From Ostrinia nubilalis (Eukaryota; Arthropoda; Insecta; Lepidoptera; Crambidae), in contig NC_087093.1 in assembly GCF_963855985.1 (NCBI RefSeq), positions 3,169,501-3,233,500 of the forward strand: 64,000 nucleotides of DNA, given 5' to 3'. Position 1 is the first letter of the stretch, and every line of letters begins with the position of its first letter. A program made the translations under genes and the position numbers. The notes under the pieces are model-generated. The model saw nothing but the letters and a program-made list of their open reading frames with translations, was not told the origin of the DNA and did not search any database. This document shows, one piece after another, positions 1 through 9,687 of this stretch.

Positions 1-527
1 GGGATGAAGTTAAAAATAAATATACAAAAATTCTGATGATAAATGTTGGAATTTATAACAAAAATATTATGTGCTTTCGACTGTACATTAGACAGGTCTC
101 ATGGTTCAGTCCTCACTCGAATATTGAATAGTAAACATGAAAGAGCCAATGAAACTAAAATATGAAGTAGAAAACGTATCTGAGTGTATCAATAGAGACA
201 CGTAGAAAAGATAGTCATCCTTGTCTCTAAGCTCCCATGGGAAGGCGAAATGTTATTTTCTTTAGCTTCATATGAACACTGTATTAGATAACGGAGTAGT
301 TTTTTGTTTCGTTTTTTTCAGCGATTGTTGTAGATAATGTTAATATTTGACCTGAAATTAATAGCATGATCTTTAGCAAATTGTTTGTATGCTTTATTTG
401 TTTTTTCTTGCCTCATTAAATTATGAAATAGTAATTAAACCAAAACGTTCTCTAATTTATCACATAACATAAGGCAAACGTATGAAAAGCACAAGAGTGT
501 TTCATCCCTTTTGTGATGACACATTTA
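1..527. other. No recognised feature
   Basis: AT-rich sequence with no open frame of note, no repeat shared with the rest of the window that I could see, and no RNA gene. Confidence 0.5.
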
Positions 528-649
528 GGCTGACTTGCACCACCCATATTAACCGTACCTATACAGCTATATCATAACCCTTGTTTTTTCGATGGAGTTT
601 CATCAATTTTTGACGTTTGTTAAAGTTAAAGTAAGATGGCGCTACCCTG
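528..649. mobile_element. MITE, 'TTGCACC' family (copy 1)
   Basis: A short non-coding element with inverted ends resembling GGCTGxxTTGCACCA and an inner block TTTTTGACGTTTGTTAAAG followed by AAGTAAGATGG. TTA lies directly on both sides (525-527 and 650-652), as expected for a 3-bp target duplication. Other copies are at 23039, 37977, 45724, 50010 and 56148. The right end is diverged. A PIF/Harbinger-type origin is inferred from the TTA duplication only. Confidence 0.75.
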
Positions 650-1091
650 TTAGGAAGTTGATTACATATTTTGTCCTTTAAAAAACTGCCAGATTTTTTT
701 ACCTCTAATAAATCTTAATACCTCATTTTCAGCCCCTAATTTGTCAAACGATTTTATACCTTAAGAACGTTTTGATGGTTATTACGGGCAGTCAAAGCCT
801 TGACTGAGTGTGTTGAGTCCTAAACAAACATTACGATCGGAAAGTAGCTGTCACTGGTCAAACGGCGCCGAATAGTTTGTTAGGCAAACTGTTTAGTCGT
901 AAATAGTTGTCGAGGGTTCTGGAAAACTTGGGAGCGTCGATTTTACGACAGTTTAGCTTACTTATTGATAAAATCAACAGGGCTTTAAACAGTTTTAGGA
1001 TGCCTGGATTAGGTTTACAACGCAGCTGTGGTTGCTGGTTTGAAACAACTCGAGTGTGAAACAAATTAATTTGTAATAAGTAAAAGAGATT
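650..1091. other. Unassigned stretch, ends in RTE target duplication
   Basis: No gene is supported. The last ten bases (1082-1091, AAAAGAGATT) are the left target duplication of the adjoining RTE fragment. Confidence 0.45.
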
Positions 1092-1431
1092 CCATGCGTG
1101 ATCGAATCAGAAATGAGGAGATCCGTAGGAGAACCAGAGTGACTGACATAGCCTGCAGAATCGCTAAAATCAAGTGGCAGTGGGCGGGGCACATAGCTCG
1201 TAGAGCTGACTGCCGCTGGGGCAGGAAAGTTCTGGAGTGGCGACCACGAGCCGGAAGACGTAGCGTGGGCAGGCCTCCCACTAGGTGGACCGACGATCTG
1301 GTGAAGGTCGCGGGAGGCGCCTGGATGCGAGCGGCGCAGGACCGGTCTTTGTGGAAATCCTTGGGGGAGGCCTTTGTGGAAATCCAAGTTGTTTTTGGAC
1401 ATCTTTTGGCTGAAACGAACGAACGAACGAA
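1092..1431 (+). mobile_element. RTE-type LINE, 5'-truncated 3' end
   Basis: Encodes the C-terminal tail of an RTE-clade endonuclease/reverse transcriptase, with the landmarks RDRIRNEEIRRRT, KWQWAGHIARRAD, GRPPTRWTDDLVKVAG and WKSLGEAFV. The end is the family's non-coding tail finishing in (CGAA)n. A 10-bp direct repeat AAAAGAGATT at 1082-1091 and 1432-1441 is a target-site duplication, so this is a 5'-truncated insertion made by target-primed reverse transcription. A local duplication of TTTGTGGAAATCC near 1351-1385 disrupts the usual end of the ORF. It carries no reverse-transcriptase domain and is non-functional. Confidence 0.88.
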
Positions 1432-1492
1432 AAAAGAGATTAAAGAGATACACATAAAGGTTGTAACAATAAGCAAAATACAAACAAAATTA

Positions 1493-1638
1493 CGCCCGTA
1501 TTCACAAACATTACTATGAGGTCCCACAGTGCACGTGGACGAACAGAGTGATACACGAACCAATCACAAAGCTCTATTCAACGCTGTGCGTTCGATATCC
1601 TGCTTCACTTAAGCAAGCATCGTTTGTAAATACGGACG
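1493..1638 (-). mobile_element. MITE, 'CGCCCGTATTCAC' family (copy 1)
   Basis: A 146-bp element with inverted ends CGCCCGTATTCACAAAC, flanked by TTA on both sides (1490-1492, 1639-1641). The conserved core includes GAACCAATCACAAAGCTC. It is in the opposite orientation to the copy at 12253. No coding capacity. This is the most abundant MITE family in the window. Confidence 0.85.
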
Positions 1639-1641
1639 TTA

Positions 1642-2527
1642 GTGTTTGTGTGTGTGTCCTCATAAAATATACACTAGTATATGTATATCGGAAGTGAGAG
1701 GCTGTTTTAATTGCATTATTTCAAATGTTTTCTGCGTTTTTCTTTTTCAAAAAATGTTACACAAAATCCTATAAAACATTTCACTTTCACACACAAAATG
1801 AGAATGCTGTAATAAATTAATATCTCGACTGGGTATTACAGTAGGTAACCGAACAAACAATAAATTGCGAACAGCAGTTCAGTTTTGTCCGCCTTGTTAA
1901 AACTTTGAATTACTACGCGAGCTTTTGTGGGGGAATAGTTTCGTACTTGTGAATACCGATGTACATTTTTCAGTTGCTTTATTTCATGAGAATAATCATT
2001 TTTCCAGCCTTTTCATATTTTGTATCAAACATCTTTTTATTTCTCACAAAAAAAAAACACAGAATCACATTTCATTTCTCACAAAAAAAAAACACAAGAT
2101 CACATTTCATTTAGGTAGTAAGTAGATCTGACGTTGGCCACATTATATTGATAAATTTTCCTTATTTACTTGGCTTTTACTGCTCATATGTCTTCCTTTG
2201 ATGTTATCAATTGATCATGAATAAAATCCTATCCAGTGAAGGTCAAGTTCGTCCCAGGGGAAGTTAAACTGCCATTCTTAATAGTGATCGTATTGTATGT
2301 ACAAATGAAATAACTTCAGCTATCTAATTGTTTAGTCAGTCTGTTTGTAGTAGACAACCAGTGACATATTGTCCTCAAAACCAAAAGCCACTGAAAAAAA
2401 ATGTTTGGTTACTGCTTACAAGAAAAAAGTGACTTGCGAACTGTAGTAACTACTAACTTTGGTTATGAGGGACAAAATATTGTGTAAATTAATGAAACAA
2501 TTTTGTGGTGAGATAAACTTGATTTGA
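1642..2527. other. Non-coding stretch with a short tandem duplication
   Basis: Holds a two-copy direct repeat of about 37 bp near 2039-2112, whose unit contains TTTCTCAC, an A-run and CACATTTC. Nothing else is recognised; a 66-aa frame across the repeat has no support as a gene. Confidence 0.5.
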
Positions 2528-2530
2528 TTA

Positions 2531-2673
2531 TAGTATTCACAAGCGATGCTTGCTTAAGTGAAGCAACAAATCGAACGCACAACGTTGAATAGAGCTCTGT
2601 GATTGGTTCGTGTGTCATCCTGTGCGTCCACGCGCACTGTGAGACCTCATAATTATTTTTATGAACACGGGCG
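2531..2673 (+). mobile_element. MITE, 'CGCCCGTATTCAC' family (copy 2)
   Basis: Contains the family core (GCTTGCTTAAGTGAAGCA, GAATAGAGCTCTGTGATTGG, GAGACCTCATA). TTA flanks both ends (2528-2530, 2674-2676). The left inverted repeat is shortened to TAGTATTCACAAG. Confidence 0.8.
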
Positions 2674-2776
2674 TTAAGTACTTCGCAAGTCACTTTTTTA
2701 TATAAGCAGTAACATTTTTTTTCAGTGTAGACTCACATTGTTTGTCCTGGCAACCAAAAGTAGTCATATATACAAA

Positions 2777-2976
2777 ACTAGCTGACCCGGCGAACTTTGT
2801 TCCGCCTTAATGGCAATAAATAAGCAGACTTTTTTTTTATTTCGAACGGGATAAAAAGTATCCTATGTCCTTCTCCTGGCTCTAAACTACCTCCCTGACA
2901 ATTTTCAGCTAAATCGGTTCAGCCGTTCTTGAGTTATAAGTGGTGTAACTAACACGACTTTCTTTTATATATATAG
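2777..2976 (+). mobile_element. SINE-like repeat, 'ACTAGCTGACCCGGCG' family, tandem copy A
   Basis: A short non-coding repeat starting ACTAGCTGACCCGGCGAAC and ending in a TTTTATATATATAG tail. It contains AGCTAAATCGGTTCAGCCG, a block typical of lepidopteran short repeats. The next copy follows with no spacer at a period of exactly 200 bp; a third copy is at 60602. Confidence 0.75.
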
Positions 2977-3175
2977 ACTAGCTGACCCGGCGAACTTTGT
3001 TCCGCCTTAAATGGCAATAAATAAGCAGACTTTTTTTATTTCGAACGGGATAAAAAGTATCCTATGTCCTTCTCCTGGCTCTAAACTACCTCCCTGACAA
3101 TTTTCAGCTAAATCGGTTCAGCCGTTCTTGAGTTATAAGTGGAGTAACTAACACGACTTTCTTTTATATATATAG
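2977..3175 (+). mobile_element. SINE-like repeat, 'ACTAGCTGACCCGGCG' family, tandem copy B
   Basis: Head-to-tail with copy A and nearly identical to it, differing by a few indels in A/T runs and a G/A substitution near the tail. It ends in the same TATATATAG tail. Confidence 0.75.
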
Positions 3176-3520
3176 ATTATAAAAATCTTTGCGTCAAAAC
3201 ATTCAATTCATACGATCACTAACCCATAAATCTCTCTGACGTTGCGATATAACCAGACCCTAGAGTACTGCGTTAGATACTCTTCCCTTTAGTAATAAAT
3301 TAGTTTTATGCGAGGTTTATGTAAAAACACGGCAATAAAACAGTTTTTCGGTTGAGATGAAGCCGAGAGGGATTGAGCGAATTGACTCATAACTCAGAGT
3401 TACTTTATTTTAGGAGTCGAATGGAATTGCCGGCGCTCGTTCACACTTTTGAGCGCTCGCACACTGGGGGTTAACTGATTGTAGAGAGGAGGGTTATGTT
3501 TTTGAATTGTACACTGTATA

Positions 3521-3604
3521 GCTATCAACCTACATGGAAAGCATTGGGGGAGGCCTATGTTCAGCAGTGGACGTCCTATGGCTGAGATGATGATGATGAT
3601 GATG
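3521..3604 (+). mobile_element. RTE-type LINE, minimal 3' end with (GAT)n tail
   Basis: An 84-bp fragment encoding the last residues of an RTE ORF (WKALGEAYVQQWTSYG, stop) followed by a (GAT)n tail. Flanked by ACTGTATA at 3513-3520 and 3605-3612, an 8-bp target duplication. Same subfamily as 33976-34380. Confidence 0.85.
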
Positions 3605-3782
3605 ACTGTATAACATGCTACACAACTGGCTTCGCAGCGGTGGGAATGAGCGTTGGGAATCGTCTCGGCTGTAATAGGCAAAATAATTATATTATTATAC
3701 TTTATAGATCACTATATCGAAGATGTTTTTTGTCCTAGTCGACTTACATTTGCCATCAATACGAAAAAGGTAAATCTATACT

Positions 3783-4025
3783 TCTATACTTAATATTATA
3801 AATGCGAAAGTAGCTCTGTCTGTCTTTCTGTCTGTCTGTCTGTTTTGCTTTCACGCCTAAACCACTGAACCGATTTTGATGAAATTTAGCATAGAGATAG
3901 TTTGAGTCCCTGGAAAGGACATAGGATAGTTTTTATCCCGGTTTTTGAAACAGGGACGCGCGCGATAAAGTTTTTCTGTGACAGACAAAATTCAACGCGG
4001 GCGAAGCCGCGGGCGGAAAGTTAGT
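3783..4025 (-). mobile_element. GTCT-microsatellite element (copy 1)
   Basis: On the minus strand it runs from CTTTCCGCCCGCGGCTTCGC, through TCACAGAAAAACTTTATCG and ATCAAAATCGGTTCAGTGG, to a (CAGA)n tract and a TTATAATATTA end. Other copies are at 5463, 16232 and 17238. Elements with embedded GTCT-type microsatellites are known to be widespread in Lepidoptera. No coding capacity. Confidence 0.75.
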
Positions 4026-4337
4026 ATAAATTAAATGCAAAAATCTAAATAACAGTAGCATTTTCTTAGCTTACAACTTTCAGGTTTGCATAATACACTG
4101 CTAAGGTAGAATTCGAACTTTCTTATTGTATCTTATTTCAAAGAAAATTCTTATTCGCCAATCGGAGCTGTATCACCGAATGTATTGTGCAACGTTAGCA
4201 GAATAGAGCTTTTGCATTCGAAAAACTGCTTATGTATTGCTCAGTGTGCTCTCACCCTTACATTCGCACCTTACGTAACGCGAAGATCGCTATTCGTAGG
4301 CAAATAGACTTTTCTTACATTTCCCAACACTGTTTTA

Positions 4338-4682
4338 CTGTTATTTTTAGCACTAGCTGTGCCCGCGATTTCGTATGCGTGAAGATTTTTTTTTCCGTTT
4401 TCGCAATATTTTTACTGATGTTTCTGCGCCTATTGTTCGTAGCGTGACGGTATATAGCCTATAGCCATTCTCGATAAATCTAAACCGCTTAAGTTAGACG
4501 CTTGAAATTTGGCTTGCAGGTACCTTAGCTTACTTAAAGCTTAGTTACAACAGGATATTGCAAAATACCCACGGGAACGGGAGTTAGCGGGAAAAAACAT
4601 TTGTATGAAAAAATCTAAACCGCGTAAGATAGATGAAGGGGGTAAAACGGGATCCACGCGTACGAAGTCGCGGGCGGCCGCT
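4338..4682. mobile_element. Head-to-head chimera of two short repeats
   Basis: The left end reads ACTAGCTGTGCCCGCGATTT and the right end is the reverse complement of ACTAGCGGCCGCCCGCGAC, so two related heads face outward. The middle contains a unit of the ~135-bp family (TAAACCGCTTAAGTTAGACG, ACCCACGGGAACGGGAG) seen as an array at 20309-20790. It could be a terminal-inverted-repeat element or a recombinant of two copies. Confidence 0.55.
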
Positions 4683-4689
4683 AGTGGCC

Positions 4690-5460
4690 TATCAAACACA
4701 AAATGACTTTTTCAAATCGGAGCTGCAGTTTCTGAGATTAGCGCGTTTAACCAAACAAACAAACTCTTCTCCTCTTTATAATATTACATGGTATAGATTT
4801 TGGTCCTATTTTGTAATTTTGGCGCGAATTTTCCTTTGCCTTTGTAGGAGTGTAGGCACGTGTAGAATATAACAACAAGGTTCAAGTGCCTGCAGTGACT
4901 AAAATAGAGACTTTACTTAGATCTAAGTAAGCCTTAAGATAAACACCTTAAGGGGGTGTTCTTTCAGCTTTATGCAAGAAAAACCTTTTCCCCGTTATAT
5001 CTTCGTTACATTGAAAAACGGCTGCGTGCCTAAAACCTATACTATTTTTACTTAATGTTGAACAGAAAATGTAGCATTTATTCTTCCAGAAATGTTCCGT
5101 TGCTGTTTTGGCACAGTCTCACATTATCACAATAGAAACAGTACTATTTAATACCGCATCTTGACCTACTTCGACAATTATTTGACGGCCATTTCAAGGC
5201 AACTAATTCTGATCATTCTATGAAATGTTTAGCTGAATTCCTTCAAAAATCTTGTTGCAAACTTCTTTGGAAACGAAGAAATAATAATAGAAGAATTTTA
5301 CCTTTTCAAATGAATTTAATTCCAATTGAAATACGCTTTCCGATACAAATGATTTTTTTATGATTTTCAATAGTTACATTCGCATCAAAATATGGCGTCT
5401 GTGACTGTATGAGGGTACTTCTCATTTACACTCAAATTTGATGGTCACTCGATAATCCCA
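4690..5460. other. No recognised feature
   Basis: Non-coding. It holds only an 18-bp perfect palindrome, TTACTTAGATCTAAGTAA, near 4914, which is short enough to be chance. Confidence 0.5.
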
Positions 5461-5462
5461 AC

Positions 5463-5486
5463 TAATATTATAAATGCGAAAGTAAC

Positions 5487-5543
<57 letters not shown>

Positions 5544-5727
5544 TACGCTTTCCCGCTTAAACCTCGCAACCGATTTTGATGAAATTTGGCATAGAGATAG
5601 TTTGAGTCCCGGGAAAGAACATAGGATAGTTTTTATCCCGGTTTTTGAAACAGGGACGCGCGCGATAAAGTTTTTCTGTGACAGACAAAATTCCACGCGG
5701 GCGAAGCCGCGGGCGGAAAGCTAGTAA
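5463..5727 (-). mobile_element. GTCT-microsatellite element (copy 2), 14 TCTG units
   Basis: Full-length on the minus strand, from ACTAGCTTTCCGCCCGCGGC to ATTTATAATATTAGT. The internal microsatellite at 5487-5542 has 14 TCTG units. Apart from repeat number and one base in the head it appears identical to the copy at 16232-16460, so one derives recently from the other or both from one active source. An 83-aa frame across it is an accident of the repeat. Confidence 0.8.
5487..5542. repeat. (TCTG)14 microsatellite
   Basis: Fourteen perfect tetranucleotide units inside the GTCT element; the sister copy at 16411-16434 has six. Confidence 0.95.
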
Positions 5728-6418
5728 TTCATAAACGGTATAAGTTGCATGCGGCATAAATTGTTCTACAATAACTTTGAAATCAGATGATAAAATATCT
5801 ATTTAGCTACATACAAAATAAATTTTATCGTAATAGAAGCAAAAATAATACGAAAACATCTCATGAAACGATAAAAAACGGGGTCATTTTTCGCGTTCTC
5901 ATCGTGTCACACCTTCGGTTGCAATGAAACATTTGGTTACTGCATCCACAATTTTCATTCAATTTCTGTGTAGCATATACTAAAATCATCGTTATTAAAT
6001 ATACTTTCCACACAATAGTCAAAAAAATATCTTCTTATAATTATTTCGAATTGAGAAAGCAAAATACGTTGGTCACACGATTTTAGGTACCTAAAATTTT
6101 GAGTAATAATACAAGATTGCCGTTAAACCGAACACCAGCAACCAATCACAGCGTTCTATTCGGTTAACGTCAGTCACCCTCCGGCCATTGCGGAGGTGAG
6201 ATAGGTCGATCGTCGCTCCGCGAAAAAAATACGTAACTTTTAGTGATTATGCACAGAAATACCGTCGCTTGCTTGAACAATATTTTCTACCTCTAAAATT
6301 TAAACAATTTAATTGAAACTTAGGCCCTTGAAAACTTAACATGTTAGACTTATTTATGTAGTATTCGACTTGAACCGTGAAATTCAAATTTAAGGATAAT
6401 TCGTAAAAAACTAAAATT
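5728..6418. other. No recognised feature
   Basis: Non-coding. GC rises slightly near 6170-6220 without an open frame. Confidence 0.45.
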
Positions 6419-6547
6419 TTCGTCACCTTCGTGGCATCACCTTCGTGGTGTTTTATACACGAAGGTGATTTTAGGCCAAGAAAGTGATTTCTTGCTTTGG
6501 TTTATTTTAAAATATAGTGACTGGTGTTTATGTTTTTACAATATTTT

Positions 6548-6962
6548 AATCTATACTTATAATAAATCTGTAGAGAGGTCAATTCTGTACATGAAATATA
6601 TTTTCAAAATAACTATCAGGGGGTGATTAGTGATCGATACTGATGCCAAAAATGCAATCAGTAAAATTTTTGTCTGTCTGTCTGTATGTTCCTTATAGAA
6701 ACAAAAAGTACTCGACGGATTTTAACGAAACTTGGTACAACATCTTGGTTCTTCATACTCCTGGGCAGGTTATAGGATACTTAGGAATTCCCACGGGAAC
6801 GGGCATTAGCGGGAAAATCCTTTTGTATGAAAAAACTAAACCGCTTAAGTTAGACGCTTGAAATTTGGAAAGCAGGTACCTTAGTAAACTTAAAGCTTAG
6901 TTACAACAGGATATTGCAAAATTCCCACGGGAACTGGAATTAGCGGGAAATTCCTTTTGTAT
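6548..6962 (+). mobile_element. GTCT element of the 20248-21045 type, partial
   Basis: Begins ATCTATACTTATAATAAATC, continues through GATCGATACTGATGCC to a short GTCTG tract, then GAAACTTGGTACAACATC and about one and a half tandem units ('CCCACGGGAACGGG...GGGAAAATCC'). It stops abruptly at 6962. It is the reverse of the longer copy at 20248-21045. A 72-aa frame inside has no support as a gene. Confidence 0.7.
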
Positions 6963-7179
6963 GACTGACCCACTGACCTCTGGCCTCAATAAAAAAAATA
7001 TTTTTGTTGAGGGACTGATAATCAGTTAGAGTTCTTTTTTATTGAGGTACTGATATCCTTTTTTTGCTTCTTTAGCAGTTCAGTATCACCCTTAAAACCA
7101 ATTGCGTAGAATCTTGTAACTTAGTAGGTGACGTTATCGGTAAAATTTTATCTTGTATTTAAGTAGGTAAATATTTATA

Positions 7180-8424
7180 CACCGTGTTACTTTGCATTCT
7201 TGCCATATTCACAGAGATAAAAGTAGGGAACTAAACCTATTATTTAAGATAAACAAGAGACTCCCATAAAGAAAGTAGGTACACTAAGATTTTAGTAAAT
7301 TTGGTTTTTCAGTACAAATTGGAATAAACCAATTTTGTCTCGCACGGTCTACAGGTGCAAGTGGAATAAACCTAGTGGGCGTGGCCTAGTTCTTAATAAT
7401 CTGATGTTTTATGGCTCTGGGTACCAGCCTTTTTATCCAGTCATAATAATTATTTTAAAATACTTTTCAGTTGATTTCAGATTTTCCTTTCTACTTTACG
7501 GGCTTACGACCGTCAAAAATACGTAGTAATTATTAGGGTTTTAATTAATTTATAACATTGTACCCTATTTTTACAAATTAATAAATTAAGTATGAAATGA
7601 AATCACCTTATTCACAATTAATTATTTATTTATAAGTTCCTACTTACAAAGTTTACGTACTGGGAAGCAAATGTTCAAATGTCCTCCGTTCTGATGAAAG
7701 CACAGTCTAGCACGGCGAAGCTTAGGTTTTTCGCTTTAGTTTTCGCAACACATTAAACGTTTTGTCTCACAGTTTCACTAAAACAATCCTTTCATGTAAC
7801 GCGTTTACACTGTTTATCTCTTCTGCGCATACCAGTCATTTCAAGTCACTCCAAAAATCCATTGGTGTCAGGTCCGAGGATCGTGGTGGCCAAGCTACTG
7901 GACCCCTCGTCCAATCCACTGTTCACCAAACGCATTATTCACGCACTTGACGTCCTTATTGTGGGGGAGCACCATCCTGCTGGTAGTAGAGCATTTGGTG
8001 TAACGCTAAGGGTACGTCATCAAGCATTTCGTTTATGACGTCTTGCAGACACTCCAAGCACCATTTTGATTAAATTATTCGTTGTTTGAGTACACTTCAG
8101 TCATTTTTGTATTATTTATAACGTGATTTGTGATTGATGGATTTCTCAGTTATTTACAAGTGTCAAAAAGACATTTTAAAGACAATAGAGTGCAATAGAT
8201 ATTTAAAAATACAATAAAAAGTAAAAAAGTCTCCATCGCCATCGCCAACAAGTGATGTGCATGCGTTACGATAATTAGTGGTGTGTTTAACAGATTGTCG
8301 ATAAAATAAAATACTCAAGATTAAAAAAAAATATTTTCGGTCATTATTTTTTTACGCATTTGTGTTCAGTATCAGTAATATAGTAACCTCTGTAAATATG
8401 GCAAGAATGCAAAGTAACACCCTG
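7180..8424 (-). mobile_element. IS630/Tc1-mariner-type DNA transposon, degraded
   Basis: The ends are inverted: 'CACCGTGTTACTTTGCATTC' on the left and its near-complement on the right (CAGGGTGTTACTTTGC when read inward), extending 35-40 bp through 'TTGCCATATT(C/T)ACAGAG'. TA borders both ends, matching the TA target preference of this superfamily. At 1245 bp the length suits a one-gene element. A minus-strand transposase remnant lies inside. The element appears dead: three stops and only the C-terminal part recognisable. Confidence 0.8.
7650..8060 (-). pseudogene. Transposase pseudogene (IS630/Tc1-mariner superfamily, C-terminal part)
   Basis: Reading the minus strand from about 8060, one frame gives CLQDVINEML, then YYQQDGAPPQ, then RGPVAWPPRSSDLTPMDFW, and a diverged NGGHLN-like end. 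'QQDGAPPH' and 'VAWPPRSPDLTPLDFF' are signature blocks around the second catalytic Asp of DDE transposases in this superfamily; here the His after APP is Gln. At least three in-frame stops lie between these blocks and a further stop follows DFWSDLK. The N-terminal DNA-binding part is not recognisable. Such enzymes cut and paste the element using its terminal repeats; this copy cannot be functional. Confidence 0.8.
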
Positions 8425-8943
8425 TATTATGTTATTGCTATTTATCTATGAAAATAAGACAAAATATATGTTTTGTAAAGAAGTAAAGTTTGAAAAAATT
8501 ATTGCTTTGAAGTACAGAATCACTTTCGTGGCATCAAAAAATTCAAAACGTTAAAGCTTCCAAACGAGACTCGCTATTTGACTGATTTACTGAGAATACA
8601 CTCTTCACATCAAGCGCTACAATTTTTGTTTACAAAAAGTTGAAATAAGTTAGAAATAAAATTTGCCACGAAGGTGACGATGAGAACCGTGGCGATGATA
8701 AATACCCATGAGTCCTTTAACACATCTTTTATTTCAAACGTAGGTACCTACTTCAAATCAAAAAAACTAAATCAAGCTAAAAATCATGGTTTCAGCAGGC
8801 CTGTTCATCTCCGCGAGTTTACATCGAAAACAAAATACGCACGATGGCCCACCGACAGGATACTATTCGACAAGGCCTCACATACGAGCGAACATTGACT
8901 CACGCACGCGTATTCTTGTGTATGATGGAAGAAAATAAAGAAA

Positions 8944-9035
8944 ATGGTGTACTAAATACTGTGCAGTATTTAACTGCCGAAATAATAATAAAAACACAGA
9001 ATCTACTCGTTTAAGTTGCCTCAAGACACTGAGAG
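8944..9035 (+). pseudogene. THAP-type zinc-finger exon remnant (copy 1)
   Basis: One frame reads KYCAVFNCRNNNKNTEST, and a one-base shift then gives KLPQDTER. C-x(2-4)-C near the start and a later 'F+hFPkDxER' block are hallmarks of the N-terminal half of THAP domains, DNA-binding C2CH fingers of P-element transposases and many insect proteins. A good splice donor (GAG|GTAAAT) follows directly. The frame shift and an upstream stop without a usable Met indicate a broken copy. The second half of the domain is not seen nearby. Domain call is by pattern only. Confidence 0.45.
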
Positions 9036-9147
9036 GTAAATAAGTAGTTAATATTATTCATGATAATTCATGCTAAATGTATTTCCTCCGCCATTTTCCG
9101 CAGTTTGGCACCTCACGTCACATCATTTTACCGAAGTCAGCCCTATA

Positions 9148-9312
9148 TAGTTCCAAAATACTGGACTGTCCTGTCGATGACATTGACAGTGGGGCGCCAC
9201 CGTCAATACCGGATCGCTAGTTCAGATTTTTGCCATGTTGGAAACCATATAGTTGAACGATGGTAGCGCCGCCCTGTCATTGAGTTTGGTGGGACAGTTC
9301 AGCGTGGGTCAT
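9148..9312. mobile_element. MITE inserted in the THAP-like unit
   Basis: Absent from the sister copy, which reads CCCTATAGCTTCGG without interruption at 35291. Here TATA stands on both sides (9144-9147, 9313-9316). The ends are imperfect inverted repeats (ACTGGACTGTCC... and ...GGGACAGTTCAGC). 165 bp, non-coding. Insertion is thus shown directly by an empty site. Confidence 0.85.
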
Positions 9313-9598
9313 CTATAGCTTCGGCGCAGTGCCGATCACTGACGTTTGTCAACAAAATGGTGCTTGACTCTTGAGACAGGCTAAATTACACCATATTGTT
9401 AATGAAATTGAGCATACATTTTTTTAAATACCTTCGCGAAGTAAAACTTCTGTACGTAGTACTTATTATTATTCTGTGGTTTCAGTCTTTACTTAATAAT
9501 AGAGGCGATTTTGCAAAAATCTAACAAATCTGATATGTATTGTTGTTCGTACAAATAATAATTTCATAATATGTAATAGGCATTTATACAGGGTGTCC

Positions 9599-9687
9599 CA
9601 GAATGGATGAATCAAACTGCTAGGGGAGGTAGCTCTACTAATGTACTATCCCTAAAAAAATAAATTAAAAAAATCAGTATTACCCTG
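9599..9687. mobile_element. Short 'CAGGGTG' element
   Basis: CAGGGTGTCCCAGAATG on the left and TACCCTG on the right, TA outside each. The inverted repeat is only about 7 bp, so this is tentative; CAGGGTGTCCCA ends are common in Tc1-mariner-like elements. Confidence 0.4.

Larger units (their letters stand above)
8797..9477. repeat. Duplicated unit with THAP-like remnant (copy 1, filled site)
   Basis: Matches 34943-35459 closely from CAGGCCTGTTCATCTCCGCG to TATTATTATTCTGTGG. The difference in length is one 165-bp insertion at 9148-9312. It includes a THAP-like coding remnant (8944-9035) and a promoter-like GC-richer stretch (CCTCCGCCATTTTCCGCAG). The nature of the unit is unclear: part of a P-element-like transposon or a fragment of a dispersed gene. 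Confidence 0.7.

Noticed and set aside
4648..4682. A string of restriction-site-like sequence (BamHI, MluI and NotI sites close together) that looks like a cloning linker; the same at 20248-20285
   Set aside because: The string recurs in two natural repeat copies and follows the head plan of the 'ACTAGC...CCCGCG' repeats, so it is not vector contamination.
4914..4931. 18-bp perfect palindrome TTACTTAGATCTAAGTAA as an operator
   Set aside because: No gene nearby, and palindromes of this size occur by chance or as repeat debris in a 64-kb window.
5487..5542. CRISPR-like or coding repeat (frame with repeated DRQT)
   Set aside because: Simple (TCTG)n microsatellite without spacers; the frame arises from the tetranucleotide.
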